Source of the DNA: Archilochus colubris
Taxonomy: Eukaryota; Chordata; Aves; Apodiformes; Trochilidae
DNA: 64,000 bases
NCBI GenBank assembly: GCA_023079485.1
Contig: CM041104.1
Coordinates: 249,676 to 313,675, forward strand
Reading direction: 5' to 3'
Position 1 is the first letter of the stretch, and every line of letters starts with the position of its first letter. Below are positions 49,387 through 61,278 of this stretch, piece by piece. The notes beneath the pieces were generated by a model. The model had not been told where the DNA came from and did not search any database. It saw only the letters and a list, made by a program, of their open reading frames with translations. The translations under genes were made by a program, and so were the position numbers.

Positions 49387-51044
49387 TTCTCCTCCTGACA
49401 CAAACAGCTCCTGATGCTGCCTGAGGGCTCCTTTCAGTGCCTTCAAATTAACATCTACTTAAAATTCAACTGCAAATAAACTTTTAATGTCTTTAATTTA
49501 AATTATTTCTTCATTAGATCTGAATAATGAGATTTGAAGACTAGAAGTGCCTGGCTGTGCTGGAGGGGACCAAGGCACTGTTGAGCCAAGCAGGGAGGTG
49601 GGGACCCTGCCCCAGGTGTCTGGGGAGCTGGGGTGAGATGGAGCTCAGCATCCAACACACCTCTAGTCAGTGAAATTCCCCCAGGTGGCTCCTCAGGCTG
49701 GAATCACAGCAGCTCCTGGTTTTGCAAAGCTTGAAGATGATGGAGGTTCCCACCAGTCTCCTCTCCAGCAGGAACCCAGGTCTGGTGTACATATGAGTGT
49801 GAAAACAAGGAAAAATAAAGGATGATGGTATAAAATGTGTTTAACCAGCTCCTGCTGCCCATGCACACGCTGGGGCCTGGGCTGATGAAGTGGGGGCTGC
49901 AGTAAAGAGGCAGCTGAGATTTGTTTGGAGGGACTATTGAGGAAAGCAAAGACCTCTGGACTTGGAACCTCTGCTCTCTGCCTGTCTCCTATCTGCTCCC
50001 AGCCTTTCCCTAGCACTGTACTGCCTTTGAAAGCTTTGAATGTATTTATTTATTTAAATAATTTACCTGTTAAAATGCTGCAGATCAAGGAGTTTTTCTT
50101 GAAGAAGGTGAAGAGCCCCAGGCAGAGAGCTTTGGGGGATTTGTGAGCTGGTTGTATTTGCACCTCTTGCAGCAGGCTTTTAGCTGGGGTACACAAAATG
50201 ATTTATCCAGATCACTGCCACTTGGACCCATCCAGCCTAGGATCATGCAAAAGCTATTGCATAAATCATTTATTAATTATTACTGAGGCATTTCTGCAGT
50301 CAAGGGCTGCCCTCAGGTCAATTGTTGGCCTTTTTTTTTTTTACCAATATTTGCTGTGTGGCAAAAAAATCATCAAATGTCTCATGCATCCTGCTGACAG
50401 GATTAGGTGACAGCAGGAGTGGCCAAACCCTCTCTGCTCAGCCTGTGTCTGACCCTGCTCTCCCTCAAATGAGGAGTGGAAATTCAGATTAATCCTGGTT
50501 GCAGCTGAGAAGAGCCCCAGGATGAGGCCCACACCCCTTGATGGGGATGAACTCTGCTTGGGTGGGGATTCAATTCCAGGATTTTTCCTGGCTGAACATA
50601 ATGCATGTTGGTGACCCAGGAGTTGCAGTGCTAAGGAGATGCATCTGGGCTGCTGGGAAGACTCTGTTCCTGAGGACACGGGATCTCCATTAATTACAGG
50701 TGCAGTGGAGAAAACCCCACAGAGTTACTCCCTACCTTTTACTCTTGGTACCAGCAGCTTCCTTGCCCTGCCAGGAACATTATGGATTTACTTTTAAGCC
50801 ACATTTTATACAAAACAACTTGATTGTGATAGCAGGGAGAAAACAACTCTGCTTCCCTGTGCCTGCTCAGCCTAAGTTGTCAAAGGGTCATTTATAGCTG
50901 GGGGATGGCTCAGACGCCATAAAAAACCATTTAGGGAAGTGGTTTTAAGAGATTTAAGACATGGGGACTCCAGGCCAAATTAAAACAGCAGCCCTTGGGC
51001 TCACACAAAGTTGCTTGAGGGGAACAGGTTGCACATCCTTGGAA
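49387..51044. other. Intergenic stretch without identified genes
   Basis: AT-rich blocks at 49480-49530 and 50225-50290 (TTATTAATTATTACTGAGGC) stand out. No repeat or exon is recognised. Confidence 0.6.
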
Positions 51045-51172
51045 ACAGTCATGGCCAAGTTGGATGGGGCTTGGAGACACCTGTGCTGGTGAGAGGTGTC
51101 CTACCCATGCAGGGGATGGGACTGGATGAACTTTAAGGTCCCTTCCAAGACAATCCAGTCTGGGATTTTATG
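51045..51172 (+). mobile_element. CR1 3' fragment
   Basis: Short piece with AGTTGGATGGGGCTTGGAGA and TTTAAGGTCCCTTCCAAGAC; the tail is degraded. It sits just upstream of the LTR at 51220. Confidence 0.75.
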
Positions 51173-51219
51173 TCCTGGGGCCAAGTGAAGCACATCCCTG
51201 TGGGGCAGCACCTGGAGCC

Positions 51220-51874
51220 TGAAGAAGAGAGTGGATCAGACCAAGCTGTTTGTGTGAATCTACTTTATGTAGAATTAAAACTTGTAATATATGTTAATGA
51301 ATTTGTATTCATAACCAGTAGAATTCAGGGTTAAACTGAGAAAGAAGTGACCAAAGCAGATGAGACATGTCAAGACCCTAATGGGATTAACCTCTGTCTT
51401 GGAGATAATTAGGAGTGTAAGTCCTGGCACCGCCAAGGCGAGCTGGGCACTGGGGGAGTGTAAACACCAGCACGAAAGGCAGGATGAGGCTGCCAGAACC
51501 AGCAGATAAGGGGAAGTTTTATTGCAAGGGTCCAATTATCCTCTATAACAAGAGGATGAAGTCATCGAAAGCAAGAAAGGTAAAAAGTTCAACCCTGAGA
51601 AGACTTCGTTACTTCATCTGAAGACCCCCAAAGACCCCTGAACACATCCCCAAAAAGACAGCTCCGCCCAGACTCCACCTGTTATGAATATGTATGTAAG
51701 GATGATGTGACCTACCCTTTTAATGTATAAATACCCCAACCCTTTCCCTTAACCCTTGGAACTCTTTGTCCAGCGTGAGCTGGGGGTTCCCCGGATCTGA
51801 AAATAAATCCCTTTGCTGTTTAAAGGCTCAAACTCTGTCTCTAAACAGTTTTGTTTGGCCTTTTTCTGGCTTCA
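51220..51874 (+). mobile_element. Solo LTR, probably class I (gammaretrovirus-like)
   Basis: The ends form a 5 bp inverted repeat TGAAG...CTTCA and are flanked by a 4 bp direct repeat AGCC (51216-51219 and 51875-51878), the duplication size expected for class I elements. Inside, TATAAAT (51726-51732) and AATAAA (51802-51807) are spaced as in a U3-R-U5 unit, and the U5 is short and T-rich. 655 bp with no internal genes, so it is a solo LTR. The retroviral class is inferred only from target-duplication length and layout. Confidence 0.65.
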
Positions 51875-51878
51875 AGCC

Positions 51879-52697
51879 AGCCTGGAAAATCCCAATTGTT
51901 TTATTCCAAGGAAGAGCCACACTTGATTTCTTTTTGAAAGCTTTCTAACTCTCAGTGTTTCCCTGCAATTTCTCTCGTGGGACTTGTGCATTGTGGCAGG
52001 TCCCTTCTGCTTGCCATAAGCCATGGCAAACCCACCACATTTTTGGCCAGAGGTTTGGTGTCATGAGTTAAACCACAGTTTGCCTGCAGCTCTGGTCCTC
52101 GTGCAGCAGCAGAGCAGTGCAGGCAGCAGCATCCCTGGGATGGGAGAAGCTGCCTGGTGGGATGCAGGAACCACCAGGCTGCATCTAAACCCCTTAAGCT
52201 CCAGCCTTGGGAATCTGTAACCTCTTTCTTCCGGCCATTTCCCTCTCTCCAGGCAGCTGTGAGACTGAAGCAAAGGGCTCGGGAAAGCTGCAGGGCTGTA
52301 GACTGTGTGGAGGTTGTTTGATGAGGGGTGAGCAGCCAGAAGTACTGAAGAGATGTTTAATAAAAGATTGACCTCATAGCAGGCTGTAGAAATCACTCCC
52401 TGACCTTCATTTAATGCCAACACCTCATTTGTTAATAGCTGGGAACATTTGTAGCCTCCTGGAATGCATCTCAGAAAAATGAATAGCAATTATTTGTGTT
52501 AATCATTCATGTCTTTCTTTAAGTATTTATACCTCTCTCTTCATTTACAGTTCCTCACCCAGCAGAGGGAGGTTCTGAGCCCCCAGCCCTGGGGAGCAGT
52601 GCCAGTGTCACCAGCTTGGGGAAAGTGACACCTGAGCAGGTGTTGGGTGATTCCTGTGGCTGAACAAAGCTGGATTTGCTGTTGGAACTCTTGGACT
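51879..52697. other. Intergenic stretch without identified genes
   Basis: Unique sequence between an LTR and a CR1. A 142-codon minus-strand open frame (52061-52489) has no recognisable domain. Confidence 0.6.
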
Positions 52698-52925
52698 CTC
52701 AGAATCCCTGAGGCTGGAAAGACCTCTGAGATCACCAGCTCCAGCTGTGACCTAACCCAGCCAGACCAGGGCACTCAGTGCCACATCAGCCTTTTCCTAA
52801 ACACTTCCAGGGATGGGGACTCCACCACTTCCCTGGGCAGTCCATCCCAATCCCTGATCACCCTCTCCATGAGGAAGTGGTTCCTGATATCCAACCTAAA
52901 CCTCCCCTGGGGCAGCTCCAGGCTG
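52698..52925 (-). mobile_element. CR1 3' fragment, antisense
   Basis: Plus-strand blocks GAATCCCTGAGGCTGGAAAG, CACTTCCAGGGATGGGGACT and TATCCAACCTAAACCTCCCC, about 230 bp. Confidence 0.8.
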
Positions 52926-55722
52926 CGCTTTGGGTGATCCCTTTGGGTGATGGAGAGGAGAAGCTACCAGGGCTTTCTCAGTTTGGGCCAACAAGTGGTT
53001 GCCTGGGGCTGGGTTGGGAGTCTGGCTGAGGTCCAGCTGTGGGTGGGCAGAAGGGTGAGGAGCAGTTTCCCTTCTGCTTTGGGTCACTATGGAGCTTTTG
53101 CAGGGAAGTGGTGTCAAGCCCAGCCCTGTGCCCTCAATCATCCCCGGCTGCTCTTCTCCCATCCACCTTTCTCCCCACACACCCAGGTCTGCTTCAGGGG
53201 CTTTGTTGCAAAGAAATGGTAGCCATCTGTTCAGCCTGCATGAACTTTTATTTTAATTCTCATTTCCCTGTCTTCTACAGAAACGACCTCAGCTGAAACC
53301 AGAGATGGTACCTTGTAAATGCCATATGCTTGGGGTTGTTCTGATTGTGGTTCCCCAGAAGCCCTAAAATCTCATAAGCAACCTGGTGTAACATGATTGC
53401 CAGCCCTGTTTCATGCAGCAAAGTGAAATGGATAGTTTACATCTATTTCAGAGAAGCAGATATAATTTTGATGCTTTTTGTGAGGTTTATTGAACTGTAG
53501 CAACTTTTCTGGTTCACCAGCTCCAGAGAAATTCAGCTGGCCATAGAAATTCTGCTGCTGCTTGAAAGCAGATGGCAATTTACTCTGCAGTCATTGTGGA
53601 ATAATGTGTGTTCCTGTGCCTCTCAACATGAATGTCCAGGAGGGAGCAGTCCATCTTCATGTAATTTTAAACATCTTGGAGGATCTAAAGGCACAATTCT
53701 TCACTTGGGGGCTTTATATAAATTTGTGGCCCTCTTTAGAGGTGCTGAGGTCATGAAATGGTGACCAGAATGCAGGGGAAGGTAATATCATATTTTCATC
53801 TGTCGCAGCTGTAACCTTGCTTGAATATTGTTCCTGTTATTTAGAGGGAACACAAAACCCTGTGGGCCCCCATTTAATCAATCTGAAAGTTGGGAGATGG
53901 GGTGAAGGTTCTGATGATGGAACAAACTGTGCACGAGCTTTGGAAAGACAACTGAATGCCAAACCAAGATGTTACTCTTGGGCTTTTGTGCAGGGATTTG
54001 TACTGGGATGAGCTGGAAGCCCCTCTGCAGCTGTGGGGGGTGGAGGTCTCCCCAGGCAGGAGAGGAACTGCAGTGCTTAGGAGGCCTCTGCTGGGTTCAG
54101 ATCTGGAGAACTTCAGAGGTGCTGCCAATGGATAAAGTGGCTGTGGATGGGCTCAACAAGGACATCTGGGGACTACAAACAAGCATGGCCATATGATGTG
54201 GGCTGTCCAGTCTGGGGTTCTCCTGTGAATGAAGGTCCTGTTTTCCATAGTCCAGAGCTATCTAAGGGATGGTTGGCCCAGACAAGGTAACAGCACAGCA
54301 CTGATGCTTCTTCCCCGTCTCTGAGGTCTGCAGGGAATTTCTGGGGGCCTTTAGGGAGTCAAATCCTACTATGATAAACCTATTGTATGAAGTTTCCAAC
54401 TACCAGAGTGATCTGTGAAGAAATGTTTTCATGACTTGGCTGGCTCGATGGATGAATAGTATCCATCAAATAAATTATTCATCTCTTTCTCTCCTTGCCA
54501 TCATCAGATAAATTCTTGGTGATTTATATTTTCTCATTATTCATCTGACAATGAGAAACAGACAAATTAAAGAGAGGTTAAGGGTTAAATTTGCTTTATT
54601 AAAACTAATGGCAAAGCTCTGGCTGATATTGGAGGCTGCACCAAGATGAAAATCTCTCCCTGTGTAGTCCAAGTGCCCAGTGATGCTCCATGGATGCTGA
54701 GAGTCCTCAGGTGACACGGGCACAGCCAAATTCTCCTGCTCTGATGCCTGATCCACAACTTTTTACCTTCCTCTCATGTGTTATTTCTTGCCAGGAATCA
54801 CGGGTTAGGAATGTCACCCTGAGTGGTGGATGAGTTGTGTTCTTTGGCAAGGTTGTGGCTACAGAAAACAGATGTTACTTTTGGAGAGTGCTGTTTTTGC
54901 CCTGTTAAAGCTGTGCCCACACACTTGTTGGTTTGGTGTTGGTGGGACCAACATCAGGCCTTCTGGGGCCAATGTGAGAAGCTGTACAGGGGTGGATCTT
55001 CCATCACCTTTTCAAACAAGCCCGTGAATTGTAGAGGGGGGGCAGGGGGTTTTGGTTTTCCTTCAATTCTCTGGTTGTGGCTGGTGCTTGGCAAACTTGG
55101 GACTTTGCTGCTTTCTAGCAGCCTCCTCTCCAAAAGAGTCCAGCAGCAGGGAGCTGGAAAGAATTTCCCCTTATGCCAGTGGAGAGAGGGGGAGAGGATT
55201 TCCTTTGGCTCCTCTCTGAAAAGAAGCAAAGAAAACCATCACAGAAAGCTGACTGAAGGGACAGACACAGCAGATCCCTAGAGTGACCTTCCAGTTGTTC
55301 ATCTCATTTACAAGCCTTATGCTGTTCCCCTGACTGGTGATGGAACTGGTTTCAAATTTCAAACTTTTGCTTTATACCTGTTCTGAAAAGTGTGTCTGTG
55401 ATTATTTTCTTCTTAAACCACTGGCGAAAGCATCTTTCAGTTGTTCTCTTGTGACTCAACAAAAAAAGAAATTATAAAATATTCTTCAAACACTTTTCCT
55501 CTCTCAAGATGTTCAGGCAGACAGAAAATAAAGTTTCCCCTTTCAGTAGTGGGAAGCTGAGGCAGTACCAGAGTTTGTTTTGTGACCTAATCTTAAGTGT
55601 GCACAGAACAGGTTGGGCTCTGCAGACAGCCCTGGAACAGAAGGAAAAATTTGGTTTCACAGCCCTGGCATCCAAGAGGACACTCAGCTGAGTGATCAGA
55701 CCCAGGCTGAGGTTTGGGCTGG
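52926..55722. other. Intergenic stretch without identified genes
   Basis: No exon or confident transposon. Near 54590-54605 a TTTATTAAAAC tract (AATAAAG on the minus strand) is a possible LTR remnant, but I could not find ends. Confidence 0.6.
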
Positions 55723-56895
55723 TGTCAGGATTTAATGCTGGGCCACCGATTTCCTGCATGACAGAGACTCTGTTAATCCCCATCCCTCCCTGATAAAGAA
55801 AGGAGACAGAATAAGGGAGACTCAGGGGTTGGCAACTAAACCACACAGATGTTAATGAAACAGTGATGATAAAACTGGGTTGGGAAGAGCACAATGGACA
55901 ACACACAGATGAATGTAATCAAAGTATTGCTGTTTATTGGGGGCAGCAGTAGCCCTTTTATACACAGGCTGATAACATAACACAAGCACATTGCTGGTTG
56001 GTACAACACATTCTTCATATGCCACAGAGCACTATCTAACGGGTTAAATACAACTGTTTATGTGTTGTCTATGAGATGCTTCCCCATCCTGTTATTCTTC
56101 TTTTCTACTGCCAACTCCCTTATCTTTTGCCTGTAGCTGATCTTTTAACAACCTTGCAGCTGGGCCTCAAGGCCCTCAGCTCACTCTGGCTAAAGCTAAA
56201 GAGTCAGGATTGCTCACATGTCTTTTATTCCAAAAACTCTCCAACAAAACTGTATATATTAAACCTATACAAATATACAGGAAAATTGATCCCAGGTTCC
56301 TCCCCCCTCTCCCCCAATAACTCTCATATCAGCACCGAGGCTGCAGGGCAGCCCTGGGACAGCCCAGGTTGGAGTCCTGGGGTCAGCAGCAGCTGGAGGC
56401 AGAACACAGAGATCCAGGCTGGAATGGATCAGGAGCACAGGCAGAGGAAGGGATGGAATCCTCCCAGGATGCTGAAGCAAAGAGGGAGAGGGGAAGAAGG
56501 GTGAAGGGAAGAGCAAAGGGTGAAGGTGAAGGGGTTTGACTCTTGTGATCCCTCAAATTTATACCAGGTATGATGTGTATGGGATGGAATCCTCTGTTTG
56601 GTCAATTCTGGTCATTTATCTTGTCTGTTCCTCTCTAAAGGATGGTTGCAGGCGTGACCTCTTTACTCCTTTTCTCTTTCTGGAGCACAAGATGTTCCTC
56701 AGAGCTGAGCATTGTCCCTGGCTCTGCACACCAGTCTCCAGCAGTAACTATAAACATGGAGTTATCAGTCCCAGAAGCAGACACTGACTGAGAAACTTCT
56801 GTTAATTTCAGCAAGTGCAGCTGCTTGTGAGAGACTGGGCTGAAAGCAAAACCACAAGACAGAAAATTAGCTCTGTCCTGGCCCAAACCAGGACA
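55723..56895 (-). mobile_element. Class III-like LTR interrupted by another LTR
   Basis: The plus-strand left end is TGTCAGGATTTAATGCTGGG and the right end GCCCAAACCAGGACA. It is flanked by GCTGG (55718-55722) and GTTGG (56896-56900), a 5 bp target duplication with one substitution. Removing the nested LTR and its duplicated AAAC leaves about 798 bp, close to the 768 bp of the copy at 57322. The minus-strand orientation comes from the TGTCCTGG start and TATAAAT-like box near 56560. No internal retroviral genes are seen. Confidence 0.8.
55876..56246 (-). mobile_element. Solo LTR of a different family nested inside the class III-like LTR
   Basis: Its boundaries show as an exact break in the host LTR. 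The 4 bp AAAC at 55872-55875 is repeated at 56247-56250, and the flanking host LTR is continuous when compared with the copies at 31451 and 57322. On the minus strand it begins TGTTGGAG and ends AACCCA, with GTATAAAAGG (plus-strand 55955-55964 region) and AATAAA (plus-strand TTTATT 55933-55938) in U3-R order. 371 bp with no coding capacity. The 4 bp duplication fits a class I element. Confidence 0.75.
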
Positions 56896-57189
56896 GTTGG
56901 AGGGCAGAAATGGCAATGGAAGGGAAATGCCTGTGATGGAGCAGCTGAAAGGAGAAGCATCCCAGGCAGGCAGGGAGGAGGTGTGCAGCAGGGCAGTGAG
57001 TTCTGTAGTGCTGCTCAGCCCTCTGAGTCTGGATTTGTTCCCCAGAGGGGCTGAGTCTGTGCTGGAGTCTCTGCTGGAGCCTGTATGAGCCCATGGCTCC
57101 TGTCCCTGACCTGTGGATCTGCCCAAGGTCCATGCACTGCATCCGTGTGTACCCTGAAAGGGTGAAGATGGCAGCAAGCAGGGGACACA

Positions 57190-58126
57190 GAGCAGGCTGC
57201 CCAGGGAGGTTGTGGAGTCTCTTTCGCTGGAGACATCCAAACCCACCTGGGTGTTTCTGTGTGACCTATATCAGGTGTTCCTGCTCTGGCAGGGGGGTTG
57301 GAATCAGGATCTCTTGAGGTCTGTCACGGTTTAACACTGGCCCGGCAATTAAACCGAATAACAGACGCTCTCTTTAATCTCTCTCTCCCCTCGATGAAGA
57401 AAGGAGAGAGAATAAGGGAGAGAGACTTATGAGTTGGAAACTAAACTACACAACTTTAATGAAACAGTAATGGTAAATAGGGAAAAATTACTAAATATAT
57501 ACAAATATACAGGAAAATGGAAACCATTCCTCCCCCTCTCCCCCAATAACTCTCACGTCACCACCGAGGCTGTAGGGCAGCCCTGGGAAAGTCCAGGCTG
57601 GACTCCTGGAGTCGGCAGCAGTCGGGAACCGGAGGCAGGAACACACAGATATGGGCTGGCACGGATTAGGACCACAGGCAGACGAATGGATGGGATCCTT
57701 CCAGGATGCCGGGGAGGAAGGGAAGCAGGAAAAGATCCGGAAAAGATCTGGCTTGGCCCACGTGGTGCCTCAAATTTATACTGAGTGTGACGTATATGGG
57801 ATGGAATACTCTGTTTGGTCAATTCTGGCATCTATCTTGTCCGTTCCTCCCTAAAGGAGGGCTCAGGTGGGACCTCTGTATCCTCCTGGACGGTAAAATG
57901 TTTTCATGCAGAGCTGAGCAGTGTCCTTGGCCTGCATACCAGTCTCTGGCAGTAACTATAAACATCAAGTGTTATCAATCCTAGAAGCACACACTGTCTG
58001 AGAAACTTACTGTTAATTTCAGAGAGACTTAGCTAAAAGCAAAAGTACAGAAACAGAAAACCACCTTTATCCTGGCCCAAACCAGGACAAGGTCCCTTCC
58101 AAACCCTGACACTTTGTGATGCTGTG
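57190..58126 (+). mobile_element. CR1 3' fragment split by an LTR
   Basis: The left part (57190-57321) has GGCTGCCCAGGGAGGTTGTG and CTGGAGACATCCAAACCCAC. The right part (58090-58126) has AGGTCCCTTCCAAACCCTGA and TTTGTGATGCTGTG. The two halves are contiguous in normal CR1 order once the LTR at 57322-58089 is removed. Confidence 0.85.
57322..58089 (-). mobile_element. Class III-like solo LTR inserted in a CR1
   Basis: A complete 768 bp LTR. Its ends are TGTC...GACA, flanked by a perfect 5 bp duplication AGGTC at 57317-57321 and 58090-58094. On the minus strand it starts TGTCCTGGTTTGGGCCAGGA, the signature of abundant avian ERVL-type LTRs. It is a solo LTR, the best-preserved copy of its family here, though more diverged in sequence from the pair at 31.5 and 56.3 kb. 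Confidence 0.9.
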
Positions 58127-61100
58127 CTTAATTCCTGAAGAACATGGAGTATAATTTGTGAAGTGATGGATATGTTTGGGTTTTTTTTTTCTTCTCTCTT
58201 GCCAGCTGCTTGGTCCAGGGGCCACATCAATCTTGGAGCCCTTTCAGACTCAGAACTGCATTCCAGCAAGGAATTGCCCTGCTCACTGTGTGGGGTGGGG
58301 AAAGGAGCCTGGGTTTGCTCTGAGGAGCAGTTCTGGAGGCACCTTCTGCTTGTTTTCTCTGGGTTGGCACCCAGGGTACCTGCTGCTCTTATGGGTGTGC
58401 AGGGGCCCTCACCCCCCAAGGGCTGATTCATTACAAATTGGTATCTTAGAGGCTATGATGCTTTTTGCACAAAATCAAGCCTCTTTCAGTCTCCTTCTCT
58501 AAGTCCAACAGGTTTGGGCAGTGTTTGTGGGGCACAAAGGTGTCCTGAAGCCTCAGCCAGGGAGCTCACCTTGTGCCTCTTAAGGTTGGACTTCTCCAGT
58601 GTGGCTGAGCAACCCCTTGTTCCTCCCTTTAGCAGTGGCAAGGAAAGATTTTCAACACCAGCAGCTTGGAGTTCTGTGTAGGGTTGCTGGGTGAGGGGCA
58701 CCAGGCTGGCGTGAGCCAGGGAGGGAACCAAGGCAGACCTGGGTGCAAGTGGTTGGACTCTGGGGTCTATTCAGGATACCTCTGGGGTTCCCAATATCCA
58801 TTTAACACCCACAATGAGGTGTTCAATGTGTGCATCCCATGTAGAGCAGGTTCTGCTGCCTCCTGTCCTTTGCTGGCAGTGTCCCCAGCAGCAGGGAAGG
58901 AGTCTCCTGCAGGCAGCAGGGCTTCGAGTGTCTTGGCCAGGATCATGGCCAAGCTGGGTTTTCTCTTGCTGTGGGTACCCACATGTCCCTTTAGAGGAAA
59001 GCAGATGGACATGTGCAAGGGCACGTGTGTTGGGAGATGCTGGGCACCCTACACAGCTGAATTCCTGTGTGAGTTCCCAAGCAGATGCAGGGGTGTGTGT
59101 GTTTTGCTTTGCCACGTGGTATCAAGCAGTCCCCAAAGTGTCTGAGATATTGGGAGAAGTTATGGACAGGGTGTGCTCCAGAAAGAGCCCTCCAGCTGAA
59201 GAGACAGCCTAGAAGTCTGGGTAGGAAAGCAAATTTCATGTCCCTTCCCCCCAGATAAAGTGGTCCAGATGTGGCTGGGAGGTTCCAGGAAAGCTCAGGC
59301 AGGATGAGGTTGGAGCTTCCTCCTCCTGCTGCATCTTACCTACAGCTGGGAAGCATCTTCCCAGCAGAGCAGCCAGGCTCCAGCCCTGAGCAAACCCTGT
59401 TCACCTGTGTCAAACATCCCTGGGAGCATCCCCACCCCTGGGCACATCTCAGCACTGGAGCTTTCATCTCCTGCTGCTGGTTGACTCCTGGAAAAAGTCA
59501 GGGGCATTCATCTCTGAAGCTGATCAGATGTGATCTGCAGATGCTCATCTTTTCAAACCCTTAATTATTGGGTCTCTAAAGCTGAGGAACCATGAGATTG
59601 GTATTAAGGGATTCAGTGAGCAAAGTATTTTCAGAGTTCTCTTGACAGTACTGAATGTGACCAGCTAAGGCTCCATTTTCATGGCTGAATTACCCCATTC
59701 ATATAATTTCTCTTGTTCCCAGTTGTTTTTAACAACTCCCGTGTTCTACTTTCAATTTTGGAGCTCGTTTGGGGATGTAGAGGGAAAAAAACATGAGGTA
59801 TTTTTGGTGTGGGTTGTTTGGTTTTTTTAGGGTTTAATAAAGCCAATCTTACCTCATTGAGCACATGGCACTGTGGCCATCTGCATCAACCCAACAGAAG
59901 GGTCAGAAACTGGGAAAGTGAGAGCAAGGACTGCATCAGTCTCCTAAGAGCCCATTTTGCTGACCTTGCTTTGCACCCACCTCCTTCTCATGTTTGAGAG
60001 GAGCAGGAGTGGGGTCTGTTCAGCCAGAGCAATTCCACGGGGGTCCTGATGGGGACATGTGGCCTTCAGTCACCCCTGGTCCTGCTGGGTGCCCTGCGTA
60101 AGGACTGGGAGAAGGCAGATGGTCTCAGGCTTGCAAAGAGGGCAGAAGAACTGGAAACCAGCAGTGCCCTGCGTGGAGGCAGAGGGTGAGAGGTGAGAAG
60201 AAGGATGAATTCCCCATGGCAGCAAAGCAGAGGGTAAGGGGTGTGTTGGGTGAAAAGCAAAAGGAATCGGGATGTCTGAGCTGGGGTAAGGACCTGACCT
60301 CTCTAGACGTGTTCCTCCTTGGGGCTGGAAAATCATCTGGGAATGGAGTATTGGAATGTTGAGGTGTCAGGAAGGAATTGTGGAAGTAACCCTCAAAACA
60401 CATCTCTTCACTCCACACACAAGACTGGGACTCATCAGAGCCAGAATTATCCTGCCAATTCATGTCACTCCATCCTTTCTGTCCCTGCACGTCTGCTTTT
60501 GCTGCTGACACCACCCCACATGACAAAGATTTCTGCTTTAATTTTGTATTTGTCTGTTTATTTTATTTTGGTTTTGTCTGTTTAATTTTGTATTTCTCAT
60601 GGATGTGTCAGCAGTAAAAGACCATTTATTTAGGTGCAGAGTCCAGAAATGCCAGTGCTGTATGTGTTTATATTTAGGCATTTTCTCTAATCACTGCCTT
60701 CTGCTGCTCCAGGCTCTTCTGCCCGTCTATAGTCACAGAAAAAGCATCTTCCAACAGTCCTGAAGAGCAAAGAGGAATTGAGTTGTGCTTTGACTTTCTT
60801 TATTTGTAGACCGAGCCTGGTGCTCATTCTTTTCAACCCCTGTAAGTGGCAGAAAAAGGTCTGATGAAAGCCCTGGAGCCACCTCTGCCATTGGAGGAGC
60901 AGAAGTGCTGAGCCTCTCTGCTAATGTCTTCCTTTATGTGTTGATCTATCAGCTGTGAGGAGCAGAATTTGGATGCAATCCCAATTTGAAACCCCAGCAA
61001 TGCCACCTGTAGATTACCCTCTGAGGGTGGTTCTGATGCAGACCCAGCTGACTTTGCGTCCTGCCCACTGCCTGCTTGTTCCCAGCTGCAATCCTCACAG

Positions 61101-61159
61101 GAATCTCTGCCTTGGACTTGGCCCCTTGTTGCCCTCAGCTGAGCTGCTCTGATGGGGGC
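58127..61159. other. Intergenic stretch without identified genes
   Basis: Unique sequence. At 59830-59860 a GTTTAATAAAGCC tract resembles an LTR polyadenylation region, but no LTR ends are found. Open frames of up to 159 codons are unremarkable. Confidence 0.6.
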
Positions 61160-61278
61160 TCCAGAGAGTCCCAGGCTGGTTTGGGTTGGAAGGGACATTC
61201 CCAGGGATGGGGCAGCCTCAGCTTCCCCCCAGTGTCTCACCACTCTCACAGGAAGGAATTTCTTCATCATATCTGACC
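61160..61278 (-). mobile_element. Short CR1 fragment, antisense, internally deleted
   Basis: GGTTTGGGTTGGAAGGGACA followed directly by CCAGGGATGGGGCAGCCTCA and AGGAATTTCTTCATCATATC; about 60 bp of the usual CR1 order is missing between the first two blocks. Confidence 0.75.

Noticed and set aside
49189..49446. Acidic Gly/Asp-rich minus-strand frame
   Set aside because: A translation of the (CCATCN)n microsatellite and the polypyrimidine run.
51283..51829. Alternative LTR boundaries with AACT flanks
   Set aside because: The 51220-51874 boundaries have matching inverted repeats and a 4 bp duplication and leave a normal U5 length.
56635..57246. 203-codon minus-strand open frame
   Set aside because: It spans LTR sequence, unique sequence and CR1 sequence, so it cannot be one evolved protein.
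54590..59860. Two TTTAATAAAGC-like tracts (54590-54605 minus, 59830-59860 plus) as further LTRs
   Set aside because: Only a short motif is shared; no ends, duplications or TATA boxes were found.
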